A stretch of DNA of 64,000 nt from VBAS01 sp035318985 (GCA_035318985.1 DATHDP010000131.1:11046-75045); one strand, 5' to 3'; positions 16,885 to 26,289 are shown, counted from the stretch's first letter. A program made the numbers and translations. Notes: generated by a model not told the origin, from the letters alone.

Positions 16885-19749
16885 TTATTTGATTTTTGTT
16901 TCGAGGCTAATTGTTGTCCCTTTATTTAATTGAGTAATAATTTTTATCTGCGCCTGTATTGCTTCTGCTCTCTTTTTCATACTGATAATGCCATTACCCA
17001 ATTGAATATTTCGTTCATTAAATCCTTTACCATTATCAACGATTTCGATCTGTAAATGGTCGAAATCATATTTAACCCGGATTGCCGCGTTCGTACAATT
17101 TGAATATTTAACAAGATTATTGATCGCTTCTTTCATGATCAGGTAAATATGCTGCCGGGTTTCCATATTCAACTTCGCATTATGAATTGAACTATCAATA
17201 TCTATGCTATAATCAATTTCTTTAGCTTCAAATAATTTCGATGCAAATCTTTTTATACGAAGCATCAGGTTCTCTATGGAGTCATTATTCGGATTAATAC
17301 TCCATACGATATCATCCATTTTTTCCATCAGGGTTACAGAGTTCTGTTTTATTTCCTGCATCATGTTGCCGGATTGATGGTGATCTTTTTCTTTTGAAGC
17401 GATCTCACTTAATATGGAAATAGAACTTAGTGTTGATCCAATATCATCATGCAGATCAGTTGAAATTCGATGCCTCAATCTCTCAAGTTTTAATGCTTGT
17501 TGAATTCGATACCTGTAAAAAAGATAAAGCAAACTAAAAATGAAAATGGCTATAATACTTATGAACCACCAGGATCTCCAGGCCGGTGTGGGAATTATAA
17601 ATTTCAAACTTGCAGGTTGTTTACTCCACTCACCAAATTCATTTTTTGCTTCAGCTTTAAAAGTATACTTCCCGGCTTGAAGATTATAACTTACAAAATT
17701 CCGTTCCCCGCTATATACCCAGTCGTTATCCTGGCCTTCAAGCATATACCGATATTGAAGCGGTGCGTCATCATACAAATTGATACCGGTAAATTCAAAT
17801 GCAATTACATTCCTACCAGCAGGCAGCCTTTTGTTTGCAGATGGAAAATAGACCTGGGCTAGAGAATCACTAACGCCATTTATTGAAAGCTCCGTAATAT
17901 AAATGCGGGGTGTAGCTGTTCTAATTTTGTCTGACTGCGGTAAATATTCAATGATCCCGTCTTCAGTGCCGATCCAAACCTTATTGTTAGCTGGCAAAAC
18001 AGTAGTTGTCTGTTCACCCAATTCATCATTTAAGATATTTATTTTTCGGATCAAAGGCTGATCATAGGATCCTGACAAAATATTTAATCCCTGGTTTGTG
18101 GCCAGGTAAAGATCATCCCGGTCAGCTACAATAGATCTCACCCAATTTGCTGAAAGGCCTTGTGAAGTATTAATATGCCAGGTTTTATTATTGTCGGCCA
18201 ATGAAATTATGAACAGACCATTTGTCCTGGTACCAAATAAAATATTTCCTTTATTGTCTGCATAAGAGCAACGTATGCGCAGATCTTTATAACCGTTGTT
18301 TTTTGAAAACTCTTTAAGCTGTGTCCATTTATCATTTACAAATTCATATTTTCTTATCCCACTTCCGCGATAGCCGATCCATAAATAACCATTTCTGTCA
18401 ATATAAACAGCATCAATAAAATCGGGCACGTAAGGTTGTAAAGGAACCTCTTGTAAACTATCATTTTCTAATTTATATATCACTCCATTTTCAGTTCCTG
18501 CCCATATAATGCCATGTACATCTTCAAATACCTTTGTTGTTTTGATCTTATTTTTTAAAAATATACGATCATTTTTTATTGAAAGTATTCCACTCGCTGA
18601 ACCAGCTAATAGCCCATAGTTTTTAGTTTTCTGAAACCAGGACACATACCCGATATGATTTCCGTTTAACAGACGGTAAGCCTTCATCCCGTCATTTATT
18701 TTTTTTCCAAATCCGTCATAAGTTGCAAACCACAGATCATTGTTTTCATCGTAGGCAAATCCGTTTATCATTGAATGTGCTGGTCCATTACGCAGATCAT
18801 AAAATACATAGTTCTGTTTTGCCATTTTGATCAGGCCCTTCCCTGAGCACATCCAAACAATTTCTTCCTCATCTACATAGATCTTTCCAGGAATTGCTGG
18901 CAGGCCATTTGACAAATTATAATTTGTAATAGAGTTATCTTTTAGTTTATAAAGTTTGTCAGCCGATATCCATAACTCATCTCTTGTTGCTTTAGTCACA
19001 TCGCTAACCATCATTTTGTCAAAAAGTATTTTATCGGCCTTTTCGCTAATGATCTTTGAAGGTTCGTCAAAAAACAGGAGCCCTTTATCAGTGGCGATCC
19101 ATATATTATTTTGATCCCGAAAAATTTTATTGATAGCAATTTCCCTGAAAAATTCTCCGCTAAATTTCCATTTGTCGTTTTCATACTTGTAAATAAACAT
19201 TCCGTGGGAATGCCCCAAAAAAAGCCATTCATTTTTTACAAGGGCAATAGAGCTGAACTGGATTTTCAATAATGGATTCTGTTTATCAAAAAAGGAGAAT
19301 GTTTTTCCGTCAAACCAAAAAATATTTTGATCCGTTGCTAACAGGTAATGATCGCTATCATACTGCAACATGTCAAAGACACTGTTTGAGATGGATTCTA
19401 TTGAACTATCGGGTAAAAAGTTTTTGAATTTTGAATCTTTATATTGATAAATACCATTGTAAAAACTGAGAACCCAAATATTATCCTGGTCGTCTTTAAA
19501 AAAATTTGTTACATACAGTTGCCCGCTTCGAATTGGTATAGTTGGTTTGATAAAACGCTTCCCATCGAACCAATTGACTCCAAACGGAGATCCGATCCAT
19601 AGCAATCCTTTTTCATCCCTGGCCACTGAAGTAACACGGTCTGATATTAATCCATCCTTGGAGCTATAATTTTTAAAAGGAAGGAATTGGGCAAATAGTT
19701 TGTTTGCACAAAGCGTAAATAGAATTAAATATTTCAGGTACCTCAACAT
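16885..19749 (-). CDS. Two-component regulator propeller sensor histidine kinase
   Basis: A 954-aa membrane sensor. After a signal peptide (CANKLFAQ), residues about 25-610 contain repeated propeller blades (GLLWIGSPFGVNWF, WVLSFYNGIYQY, NIWIATDKGLLFF), two seven-bladed regulators in tandem. A Y_Y_Y domain follows (about 650-735), then one membrane helix (WWFISIIAIFIFSLLYLFY). The cytoplasmic part is a HisKA_3 dimerisation domain with the phospho-His in RISTDLHDDIGSTLS and an HATPase domain (VDNGKGFNERN, LGNGIISMKKRA). It senses an extracellular or periplasmic cue and phosphorylates the regulator encoded 44 bases downstream. ATG at 19749 is chosen because it precedes the signal peptide and avoids overlap with the upstream gene. 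Confidence 0.95.
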   Translation of the reverse strand: MLRYLKYLILFTLCANKLFAQFLPFKNYSSKDGLISDRVTSVARDEKGLLWIGSPFGVNWFDGKRFIKPTIPIRSGQLYVTNFFKDDQDNIWVLSFYNGIYQYKDSKFKNFLPDSSIESISNSVFDMLQYDSDHYLLATDQNIFWFDGKTFSFFDKQNPLLKIQFSSIALVKNEWLFLGHSHGMFIYKYENDKWKFSGEFFREIAINKIFRDQNNIWIATDKGLLFFDEPSKIISEKADKILFDKMMVSDVTKATRDELWISADKLYKLKDNSITNYNLSNGLPAIPGKIYVDEEEIVWMCSGKGLIKMAKQNYVFYDLRNGPAHSMINGFAYDENNDLWFATYDGFGKKINDGMKAYRLLNGNHIGYVSWFQKTKNYGLLAGSASGILSIKNDRIFLKNKIKTTKVFEDVHGIIWAGTENGVIYKLENDSLQEVPLQPYVPDFIDAVYIDRNGYLWIGYRGSGIRKYEFVNDKWTQLKEFSKNNGYKDLRIRCSYADNKGNILFGTRTNGLFIISLADNNKTWHINTSQGLSANWVRSIVADRDDLYLATNQGLNILSGSYDQPLIRKINILNDELGEQTTTVLPANNKVWIGTEDGIIEYLPQSDKIRTATPRIYITELSINGVSDSLAQVYFPSANKRLPAGRNVIAFEFTGINLYDDAPLQYRYMLEGQDNDWVYSGERNFVSYNLQAGKYTFKAEAKNEFGEWSKQPASLKFIIPTPAWRSWWFISIIAIFIFSLLYLFYRYRIQQALKLERLRHRISTDLHDDIGSTLSSISILSEIASKEKDHHQSGNMMQEIKQNSVTLMEKMDDIVWSINPNNDSIENLMLRIKRFASKLFEAKEIDYSIDIDSSIHNAKLNMETRQHIYLIMKEAINNLVKYSNCTNAAIRVKYDFDHLQIEIVDNGKGFNERNIQLGNGIISMKKRAEAIQAQIKIITQLNKGTTISLETKIK

Positions 19750-19795
19750 AGTGCTCGGATAACTGAAATTAGTAAAACAAAATATTGTGTGCAAT

Positions 19796-20356
19796 TTAAA
19801 GACGAGGCTTCCACGGAATTTCTTCAGCACCTAATTGGTGTGCAGCAAATCTTCCTAATACAAAAAGATAATCGCTAAGGCGGTTGAGATATTTTATTAT
19901 GAGAGGTTCAACTTCGAGTTCTTTTTTCTGCATTCTTACACAACAACGTTCGGCACGGCGACAAACACATCGGGCAATATGAAGTGTTGATACCGCAATA
20001 TGACCCCCGGGAAGAATAAATGATTTCATGACTGGCAGCACCTCATTCATTTTGTCAATTTCTTTTTCCAGTAATTCAACATCAGTTTCGTGGAGGTCGG
20101 GAATTTTTAATTTGGTTTCTTTTTCGGGATCACAGGCAAGTGCAGAGCCAATTGTGAAAAGACGGTCCTGGACTTCTGCTAAGACATTTGAAATGTTGTG
20201 TGATTTTAAATGATCAAGACATAAACCAACAAAAGAATTTAATTCATCTACTGTGCCATAAGATTCAATTCTCAGATCTGATTTATAAACCTTAGTTCCG
20301 CCTATCAAAGACGTTTTTCCTTTGTCGCCGGTTTTGGTATAGATCTTCATTGACAT
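19796..20356 (-). CDS. PduO-type cob(I)alamin adenosyltransferase
   Basis: A 186-aa five-helix-bundle ATP:corrinoid adenosyltransferase that makes adenosylcobalamin from reduced cobalamin and ATP. The ATP-binding N-terminus MKIYTKTGDKGKTSLIGG is followed by the invariant SYGTVDELNSFVG. The catalytic Arg/Glu helix is RCVCRRAERCC, and LNRLSDYLFVLGRF matches the C-terminal helix. Length is typical for the stand-alone enzyme. The start could be either of two ATG codons two residues apart (20356 or 20350). The neighbour downstream is the sensor kinase, with no functional link apparent. Confidence 0.94.
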   Translation of the reverse strand: MSMKIYTKTGDKGKTSLIGGTKVYKSDLRIESYGTVDELNSFVGLCLDHLKSHNISNVLAEVQDRLFTIGSALACDPEKETKLKIPDLHETDVELLEKEIDKMNEVLPVMKSFILPGGHIAVSTLHIARCVCRRAERCCVRMQKKELEVEPLIIKYLNRLSDYLFVLGRFAAHQLGAEEIPWKPRL

Positions 20357-20413
20357 ATAAATAATTCAGACGAAACATATTCCATTAAAATGAAAAGCAA
20401 TAAGCATGTACAG

Positions 20414-21127
20414 TTACTGGTGAACGTATGAGCCTACTTTCTCATTTCTTTTATCTGATTCAATGACTCCATCACGTAGCCTTACAATGCGGTGAGCATG
20501 GTTAGCAATATCTTCTTCGTGTGTTACAAGCACAATTGTATTGCCACCGGAGTGTATCTTGTTAAATATCTCCATGATCTCGTAAGAAGTTTTTGTATCA
20601 AGATTACCAGTAGGCTCATCTGCAAGAATAATAGAAGGATCGTTTACCAATGCTCTGGCAATAGCTACACGTTGACATTGGCCCCCGCTTAATTCATTTG
20701 GTTTATGATGACTCCGATCACTGAGATTCACCAGGTCCATCACATGTTTTGCTTTTTCAGTGCGAAGTTTTTTTCCCATACCTGCGTATACAAGTGGTAA
20801 TGCAACATTATCCAGAGCTGTTAATCTTGGCAGTAAATTGAATTGTTGAAATACAAACCCGATCTCTTTGTTTCTAATATCCGCAAGCCGGTTGTCTTCG
20901 GTTTTGCTAATATCATGTCCATTTAAAATATAAGTTCCTGAGGATGGTGTGTCAAGGCAGCCAATAATATTCATCAATGTGCTTTTGCCTGAACCCGAAG
21001 GGCCCATTAATGCGACATATTCATTTCGGAGAATGTCAAGAGCAATGCCTTTTAGCACTTCTAATTCCATTTTACCCATGAAATAACTCTTCCTGATCTT
21101 GTCGAGATGTATTACGCTGTTGTTCAT
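20414..21127 (-). CDS. MacB/LolD-type ABC transporter ATP-binding protein
   Basis: A 237-aa ABC ATPase. It has Walker [20 protein letters not shown]-loop [18 protein letters not shown], signature [15 protein letters not shown], Walker [14 protein letters not shown] and switch [12 protein letters not shown]. The sequence style ([17 protein letters not shown]) is that of MacB-like ATPases, which pair with FtsX-fold permeases for mechanotransmission-type export or envelope maintenance. No permease is adjacent. ATG at 21127 (MNNSVIHL) is preferred over an in-frame TTG at 21136. The gatC gene lies upstream on the same strand. Confidence 0.92.
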   Translation of the reverse strand: MNNSVIHLDKIRKSYFMGKMELEVLKGIALDILRNEYVALMGPSGSGKSTLMNIIGCLDTPSSGTYILNGHDISKTEDNRLADIRNKEIGFVFQQFNLLPRLTALDNVALPLVYAGMGKKLRTEKAKHVMDLVNLSDRSHHKPNELSGGQCQRVAIARALVNDPSIILADEPTGNLDTKTSYEIMEIFNKIHSGGNTIVLVTHEEDIANHAHRIVRLRDGVIESDKRNEKVGSYVHQ

Positions 21128-21194
21128 AAATTCCAATATTCAAGTTCCAAACTCCAGCTATAATCTTTAATTGGAATTTGGAATTTATTATTTG

Positions 21195-21485
21195 TTATTT
21201 TTTTATCACTTTAGGTACTTTAAAGAATTTATCATCATGTGCCGGTGCATTTTTCAATGCCTCTTCACGAGGTATTGATCCTTTTACTTCATCTTCTCTT
21301 AACACATTTACATTTTCAGACATATGCAGCAAGGGTTCAGTTCCTTCCAGATCAAGCTCGTCTAATTTTTCTACAAAACTTATCATCCGCTGCAGATCGT
21401 TTTTTATTTCTTCTTTTTCTGCAGCATTAAATTCCAATCGGGATAAATGAGCCAGTTTGTCAACCAAAGCACCGGTTACTTCCAT
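21195..21485 (-). CDS. gatC: Asp/Glu-tRNA amidotransferase subunit GatC
   Basis: A 96-aa subunit C of the GatCAB amidotransferase, which converts misacylated Glu-tRNA(Gln) or Asp-tRNA(Asn) to the correct Gln/Asn forms. The pattern LVDKLAHLSRLEFNAAEKEE at the N-terminus and the EPLLHMSENVNVLREDEV segment near the middle match GatC, as does the length. GatA and GatB are not in the window. The 58-base gap to the ABC ATPase gene downstream on the same strand suggests co-transcription. Confidence 0.93.
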   Translation of the reverse strand: MEVTGALVDKLAHLSRLEFNAAEKEEIKNDLQRMISFVEKLDELDLEGTEPLLHMSENVNVLREDEVKGSIPREEALKNAPAHDDKFFKVPKVIKK

Positions 21486-21507
21486 CCGACAAATATACAG
21501 TTGAGTC

Positions 21508-21586
21508 GTGAGTCAGGAGTTAAGAGTCGTGAGTATTTTACAAATGGTAGACGCCTGACTGCCGACTCCTGACTCTTAACTAATCC
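21508..21586. repeat. Inverted-repeat element between gatC and trpS
   Basis: GAGTCAGGAGT (21510-21520) is the exact reverse complement of ACTCCTGACTC (21565-21575). A second, overlapping pair is AGTTAAGAGTC (21518-21528) with GACTCTTAACT (21571-21581). Two alternative stems can therefore form in the divergent promoter region of gatC and trpS. Confidence 0.6.
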
Positions 21587-21602
21587 CTATCTTCGCCGCC
21601 GC

Positions 21603-22628
21603 ATGATAAAAAAGAAAGAAATAGTAATGAGTGGCATCAGGCCAACGGGCTTTTTGCATCTCGGAAATTATTTCGGGGCGCTGAAAAATTATGTGCGGAT
21701 GCAGGAGGAATACGAATGCTTTTTTATGGTGGCCGATCTGCATTCTCTTACAACGCATCCGGATACAAAGGAACTAAAACAAAATGTTCACAGAGTATTG
21801 GCAGAAAATATTGCCAGCGGTCTTGATCCCGATAAAGTGGCGCTTTATTGTCAAAGCCATGTTTATGAAACAAGCGAATTGTATTTGTACCTGAACATGA
21901 TGGCCTATGTTGGTGAACTGGAAAAGACCACGACCTTCAAAGAAAAAGTAAGACAGCAGCCTGATAATGTAAATGCGGGCTTATTGACATACCCCGTTTT
22001 GCAAACTGCCGATATAATTTTACACAGGGCATCTTTAGTACCTGTAGGAAAGGACCAGGAGCAACATCTTGAAATGGCACGCAATTTTGTTAAACGTTTC
22101 AATCATCGCTATGGTGATGTGTTCCTGGAACCGCAGGCCTTTAATTATGGGTCACAATTGGTGAAAGTACCAAGTCTTGATGGCGTGGGAAAAATGAGTA
22201 AAAGTGAAAACCAATATGCAACACTTTACCTCGCAGATGAAGATGATGTTATCAGAAAAAAAGTAATGAGGGCAAAAACAGATAGCGGCCCGACAGAACC
22301 AAACTCCCCCAAACCTGAGTACATTGAAAATATTTTTTTACTGATGAAATTAGTAAGTACAGAAGAAACAGTAAAAAGATTTGAGGAGGATTATAATAAA
22401 TGTACCATACGGTATGGCGATATGAAAAAGCAGTTAGGAGAAGATATGGTAAAATTTATATCACCAATAAGAGAAAAAGTAAATGCTATATTGGGAGATG
22501 AAGCTTATCTCCGAAAGGTGATGGAGCAAGGAGCCGATAAGGCTCGTAAAAGTGCGAAGGCTACAATAGAACTGACGAGAGAGGCAATAGGATTAAAATA
22601 TTTTACCCCCGCCCCTAAAGGGGAGTAA
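21603..22628 (+). CDS. trpS: Tryptophan--tRNA ligase
   Basis: A 341-aa class I aminoacyl-tRNA synthetase. The HIGH-type motif appears as GFLHLGNYFGALKNYV and the KMSKS motif is exact in GVGKMSKSENQYA. SGIRPTG at the start and the ADLHSLTT segment are typical of TrpRS. Length is usual (about 330-340). Two ATGs are possible (21603 and, just before SGIRPTG, 21627). The final residues TPAPKGE are encoded by a copy of the CCCCTAAAGGGG palindromic element, so the repeat has supplied the C-terminus. Confidence 0.96.
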   Translation: MIKKKEIVMSGIRPTGFLHLGNYFGALKNYVRMQEEYECFFMVADLHSLTTHPDTKELKQNVHRVLAENIASGLDPDKVALYCQSHVYETSELYLYLNMMAYVGELEKTTTFKEKVRQQPDNVNAGLLTYPVLQTADIILHRASLVPVGKDQEQHLEMARNFVKRFNHRYGDVFLEPQAFNYGSQLVKVPSLDGVGKMSKSENQYATLYLADEDDVIRKKVMRAKTDSGPTEPNSPKPEYIENIFLLMKLVSTEETVKRFEEDYNKCTIRYGDMKKQLGEDMVKFISPIREKVNAILGDEAYLRKVMEQGADKARKSAKATIELTREAIGLKYFTPAPKGE

Positions 22629-22734
22629 AGAAATAAACAATATTCGTTGGTGAATAGAAAAGATTATTTATTTTCAGATTATCGAATTATTTATTAACTC
22701 CAAAAACTAAGTTCCCCTTTAGGGGACAGGGGTA
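22605..22734. repeat. Pair of inverted CCCCTAAAGGGG palindromic elements
   Basis: The first copy (palindrome CCCCTAAAGGGG at 22612-22623) overlaps the 3' end of trpS. The second (CCCCTTTAGGGG at 22714-22725, followed by ACAGGGGTA) abuts the start codon of the kinase gene. The two are inverted relative to each other, so they can also pair together as a long stem enclosing about 90 bases. Confidence 0.65.
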
Positions 22735-23372
22735 TGGCAAAATCAAAAACGAAACCTAAGCATATTGCAATAGCCGGTAACATCGGCGCCGGTAAGACTA
22801 CCCTCACTGAATTATTAAGCAAGCATTATAAATGGATACCACAATTTGAAGATGTAGATCATAATCCATACTTGTATGATTTTTATGAAGACATGCCGCG
22901 ATGGAGTTTTAACCTTCAGATTTATTTTTTAAATAGTCGGTTATCGCAATTAGTAGATATTCAAAAAGGAAGTGAAACTGTTATACAGGACAGAACGATC
23001 TATGAAGATGCTCACATTTTTGCGCCCAACCTTCATGAAATGGGATTGATGAGTAAAAGAGATTTCGATAATTATTTTCAATTCTTTCAGACGCTGAAAC
23101 AAATGGTGAAGCCACCAGACCTGCTTATTTATCTCAAGGCATCTGTTCCAACTTTAGTAGGGCAAATTCAGAAGAGAGGAAGAGAGTATGAGGAAAATAT
23201 CAGACTGGATTATCTAAAGCGATTAAATGAATTCTATAATAAATGGATCGACGCCTACAAAGAGGGTCCATTGCTTGTAATTGATATTGACAAGAATAAG
23301 TTTCCAGAGAACGAGGAACATCTTGGGGAAATTATACGCAAAGTAGATAGCCAGATCTACGGATTATTTTAA
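22734..23372 (+). CDS. Deoxynucleoside kinase
   Basis: A 212-aa deoxynucleoside kinase (dNK/dGK-dAK type) of the nucleotide salvage pathway, phosphorylating deoxyribonucleosides with ATP. The P-loop is IAIAGNIGAGKTTLTELL. The ERS/DRS-type motif is VIQDRTIYEDAHIFA, and the lid is visible around IQKRGREYEENIRLDYL. RWSFNLQIYFLNSR is the family substrate-pocket helix. Length fits. Substrate preference cannot be read directly. A palindromic repeat directly precedes the ATG and may affect translation. Confidence 0.92.
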   Translation: MAKSKTKPKHIAIAGNIGAGKTTLTELLSKHYKWIPQFEDVDHNPYLYDFYEDMPRWSFNLQIYFLNSRLSQLVDIQKGSETVIQDRTIYEDAHIFAPNLHEMGLMSKRDFDNYFQFFQTLKQMVKPPDLLIYLKASVPTLVGQIQKRGREYEENIRLDYLKRLNEFYNKWIDAYKEGPLLVIDIDKNKFPENEEHLGEIIRKVDSQIYGLF

Positions 23373-23453
23373 TGGTGACAAAAATTAACAATTGCTGTTC
23401 GGTAAGAGTTCGATTATAAAATACCTTTACAAACACCTCTTATTATTACCAAT

Positions 23454-23990
23454 ATGAACAGATTAATTTTATTAGCAGTTTTATTTATCAGCTCAAGTTG
23501 TTTTGCTCAAAAATCTTTGAGAGATTCACTTTTTAGCGGAAAGTTGAAAGCTGATTCGGCTTTAGTGGCAAGTAGTAAAGTTGTAAAAGATACTTCAAAG
23601 AAAACCGAAGTTGATCAGCTATCTAAAACTGTGGCTGATACAACAGTTAATCTAAGCAACCCGGGAAAAACAGAATTAAAATATTCAGACAATAATAAGA
23701 CCTGGAAAAAATTTACTGATGAGTACACCAAGATCATTAATACAGAGATGTCGAACACAAAAAAGATAAAGAAAGGTGGATATACAGTAACGTTAGAATA
23801 TGAGATCGGCGTAGACGGTGTAGTAAGCACAAAGAATATTATCTGCGACCCCAAAAGCGAAGCGCTGATCGATCTTATCAATGAAAGAATGATGGCGAAT
23901 GCTCCCCAATTAGCTCCTCAAATTGTTAACGGGGCTCCACGTAAATCAAGCAAAAGACAAATACTTGTCTTTATGAAAGAGAAAAATTAG
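23454..23990 (+). CDS. Exported hypothetical protein
   Basis: A 178-aa protein with a clear signal peptide (LILLAVLFISSSCFAQ). A Ser/Lys/Thr-rich low-complexity region covers residues about 20-75. The C-terminal 90 residues (GGYTVTLEYEIGVDGVVSTK, then RMMANAPQLAPQIVNGAPRK) are reminiscent of the TonB C-terminal fold in their GVV and NG-x-R pattern, but the similarity is weak and no TonB box or membrane anchor is present. The function is unknown. It is convergent with the DUF922 gene, 3 bases away. Confidence 0.55.
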   Translation: MNRLILLAVLFISSSCFAQKSLRDSLFSGKLKADSALVASSKVVKDTSKKTEVDQLSKTVADTTVNLSNPGKTELKYSDNNKTWKKFTDEYTKIINTEMSNTKKIKKGGYTVTLEYEIGVDGVVSTKNIICDPKSEALIDLINERMMANAPQLAPQIVNGAPRKSSKRQILVFMKEKN

Positions 23991-23993
23991 AAT

Positions 23994-24524
23994 TTAATAA
24001 GCAGCCCAGGATTTATTTTGTTTTAATTCAGATTCGATTTTTATAAGCCATTCTTCCTGTTTTGCTTTATTGCGGCTATAATCTGTTTCATCATCATATT
24101 GCTGTTGAAACTTTTCTTTTCCTTCAACAACAGATTTATAAATGGCTGTAAGATCCTTTTGAAATGTAGTTTTGTTGTATTGATACTCGCTTACGGATCT
24201 ATATAACTGCCGGGCAAAAATTTCGGCAATATCAAAATGTCCTTGTTCGTGTTTTAAAATCCAGTCATTCTTTACCAAACCCCAAGATTTATTTTTTTCA
24301 AACCAACAATCGATCTTGTAAGTTATTTTGCCATTGGCAAAATTGTATGAAAAACCAAGATGAGTGGTGGTCATTGCGGCTGTGCTTCCCATTTTCAATG
24401 GTTCTGCTTTAAAATCATCCCATATCAACTTCCTGTTTTCATTCCACTTTATAAGATCTTCTTCCCTCGGTAATAGGAGGAGTAGCGGGAAGATGAAAGC
24501 CGTCACAAAAAATGATCTGTTCAT
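23994..24524 (-). CDS. DUF922 family putative secreted zinc protease
   Basis: A 176-aa protein with an N-terminal signal (SFFVTAFIFPLLLLLP). KLIWDDFKAEP near residue 32 is the start of the DUF922 domain. The HExxH zinc motif is present as KHEQGHFDIAE (near residue 100), followed by an ARQL helix. DUF922 proteins are predicted secreted Zn-dependent proteases; the substrate is unknown. The C-terminal third is a charged helix. It lies in the same orientation as pckA upstream but is separated from it by a strong terminator. Confidence 0.8.
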   Translation of the reverse strand: MNRSFFVTAFIFPLLLLLPREEDLIKWNENRKLIWDDFKAEPLKMGSTAAMTTTHLGFSYNFANGKITYKIDCWFEKNKSWGLVKNDWILKHEQGHFDIAEIFARQLYRSVSEYQYNKTTFQKDLTAIYKSVVEGKEKFQQQYDDETDYSRNKAKQEEWLIKIESELKQNKSWAAY

Positions 24525-24570
24525 AGCTATAATAGCAGCAAGTTGGTGAATAAATCTTAAAGAGAATCTT

Positions 24571-24603
24571 AAAATTAAAAACCCCGCAATGAATGCGGGG
24601 TTT
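24571..24603 (-). terminator. Rho-independent terminator of pckA
   Basis: AACCCCGCA (24580-24588) and TGCGGGGTT (24594-24602) form a 9-bp perfect stem. Read on the minus strand it is followed by TTTAATTTT. It lies 25 bases past the pckA stop codon. Confidence 0.85.
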
Positions 24604-24626
24604 AGGCAAGCAACAATTGAGCTTAG

Positions 24627-26231
24627 TTATATTTTTGGAGCAGCTGCAAGCACTTCTTCGGAAATTCCGGCTGCATATCTTTCAAAATTCTTTACAAACA
24701 ATCCTCCGAGACATTTTGCTTTTTCATCATACGCATTTGTATCAGCCCATGTATTTCTTGGATTTAAAACTTTAACCGGAACATTTGGACAACTAGTCGG
24801 CATGGCCACACCAAAGACCTCATGATTTTCATAATTCACATTATCAAGTTTACCTTCCAATGCTGCAGTTATCATTGCACGGGTATGAGATAATTTGATC
24901 CTTTTACCAACGCCATAAGAACCGCCAGTCCAGCCAGTATTGATCAACCAAACATTCACTTTGTGCTCCTGCATTTTTTTGCCAAGTATCATTGCATATT
25001 TTCCAGGATGTAATGGAAGGAACGGAGCTCCAAAGCATGCACTGAAAGTTGGCTTTGGCTCAGTAACTCCAGTTTCAGTGCCGGCTACTTTAGCTGTGTA
25101 ACCACTAATAAACTGATACATCGCCTGGCCCGGGGTAAGTTTTGATATTGGCGGCAGCACACCAAATGCATCGCAGGTTAAAAAGAAAATATTTTTTGGT
25201 AAGCCACCGATGGATGGCTCCTGCGCATTACTGATAAAATTTATCGGATAAGAAACTCTTGTATTTTCAGTAACCGATCCGTCATCAAAATTTATTTTAT
25301 TAGTACCCGGATAAAATTTTGTGTTTTCAACCAATGCCCCGTGACGAATTGCCTGGTAGATCTCTGGTTCTTTTTCTTCGGTCAGGTGAATGCATTTTGC
25401 ATAACAACCGCCTTCAAAGTTGAAAATGTCATCAGCTGTCCATGCATGTTCATCATCACCGATCAGCATGCGATTTGGATCTGCGCTTAAAGTTGTTTTG
25501 CCTGTGCCACTTAATCCAAAGAAAATAGCAGTGTCCCCATTTTCTCCCATGTTTGCACTGCAATGCATGCTCAGCACATTTTTTTCCTGTGGTAAAATAT
25601 AATTCAGGATGGTGAAAATTCCTTTTTTCATTTCACCGGTATAACCAGAGCCTGCGATCAGGATCGTTTTATGTTTAAAAGAAACAAGAGAAACGTTATG
25701 CTGCCTTATTCCACATTCTTCCGCATCCAGCTTTAATTCGGGACATGATATTACATGCCATTCAGGTTTAAAGTTTTCAAGCTCTTCCTCAGTGGGTCTT
25801 AAAAACATATTGTATGCAAAAAGATTGCTCCATGGTTTTTCATTTACTACACGAATATTGAGATGATAGCGGGGATCAGCACAAGCATAGCAATCTCTTA
25901 CCCATAACTCCGGAAGTTTTTCCAGGTAATCGATCATTTTTTTATAAATGATCTGATAATATTTTTCATCAACAGGGATATTAAATTCATTCCAATGAAC
26001 CGTGTTTTCGGTGACCTCATCCTTAACTATGAACTTATCTTTTGGACTGCGACCTGTAAACTCACCAGTTTGTATTACCAATGCACCAGTGTCAGATAAA
26101 ACACCTTCTCCAAGTCGAAGGGTGTCAAGAATTAGATCGCCGGGGCAGGTTTGATAATGAACATTTTCTGAAAATTTTAAAACAGACTTCATGAGATTTT
26201 TGGTAGGAAAAGGAATAGTCGGAACAGACAT
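24627..26231 (-). CDS. pckA: Phosphoenolpyruvate carboxykinase (ATP)
   Basis: A 534-aa ATP-dependent PEP carboxykinase, converting oxaloacetate to PEP in gluconeogenesis. The kinase P-loop is FGLSGTGKTTLSADPNR, followed at once by the second metal motif LIGDDEHAW. GRSPKDKFIVKD (substrate Arg), the Mn-binding His segment in SMHCSANMGENGD and the RVSYPI segment are all present. ATG at 26231 (MSVPTIPFP) gives the normal family length; an upstream in-frame start would run through the promoter. A consensus promoter lies at 26257-26289. Confidence 0.97.
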   Translation of the reverse strand: MSVPTIPFPTKNLMKSVLKFSENVHYQTCPGDLILDTLRLGEGVLSDTGALVIQTGEFTGRSPKDKFIVKDEVTENTVHWNEFNIPVDEKYYQIIYKKMIDYLEKLPELWVRDCYACADPRYHLNIRVVNEKPWSNLFAYNMFLRPTEEELENFKPEWHVISCPELKLDAEECGIRQHNVSLVSFKHKTILIAGSGYTGEMKKGIFTILNYILPQEKNVLSMHCSANMGENGDTAIFFGLSGTGKTTLSADPNRMLIGDDEHAWTADDIFNFEGGCYAKCIHLTEEKEPEIYQAIRHGALVENTKFYPGTNKINFDDGSVTENTRVSYPINFISNAQEPSIGGLPKNIFFLTCDAFGVLPPISKLTPGQAMYQFISGYTAKVAGTETGVTEPKPTFSACFGAPFLPLHPGKYAMILGKKMQEHKVNVWLINTGWTGGSYGVGKRIKLSHTRAMITAALEGKLDNVNYENHEVFGVAMPTSCPNVPVKVLNPRNTWADTNAYDEKAKCLGGLFVKNFERYAAGISEEVLAAAPKI

Positions 26232-26256
26232 AGCCAAGCTTTTTTTGTGTTGACGG

Positions 26257-26289
26257 CAAAGGTAGGGCACAAACCCTATTCGAAACAAA
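26257..26289 (-). promoter_or_regulatory. Bacteroidota-type promoter of pckA
   Basis: On the minus strand TTTG (26289-26286) is followed after 21 bases by TACCTTTG (26264-26257), an exact TAnnTTTG -7 box, 26 bases before the chosen pckA start codon. This also supports the shorter pckA start. Confidence 0.7.

Noticed and set aside
19750..19830. Longer N-terminus for the sensor kinase
   Set aside because: It would place 27 residues before a standard signal peptide and overlap the adenosyltransferase gene.
21486..21602. tRNA or riboswitch in the gatC-trpS gap
   Set aside because: The inverted repeats are explained by a palindromic repeat unit. No cloverleaf, T-box specifier loop or NNTGGNACC motif is seen.
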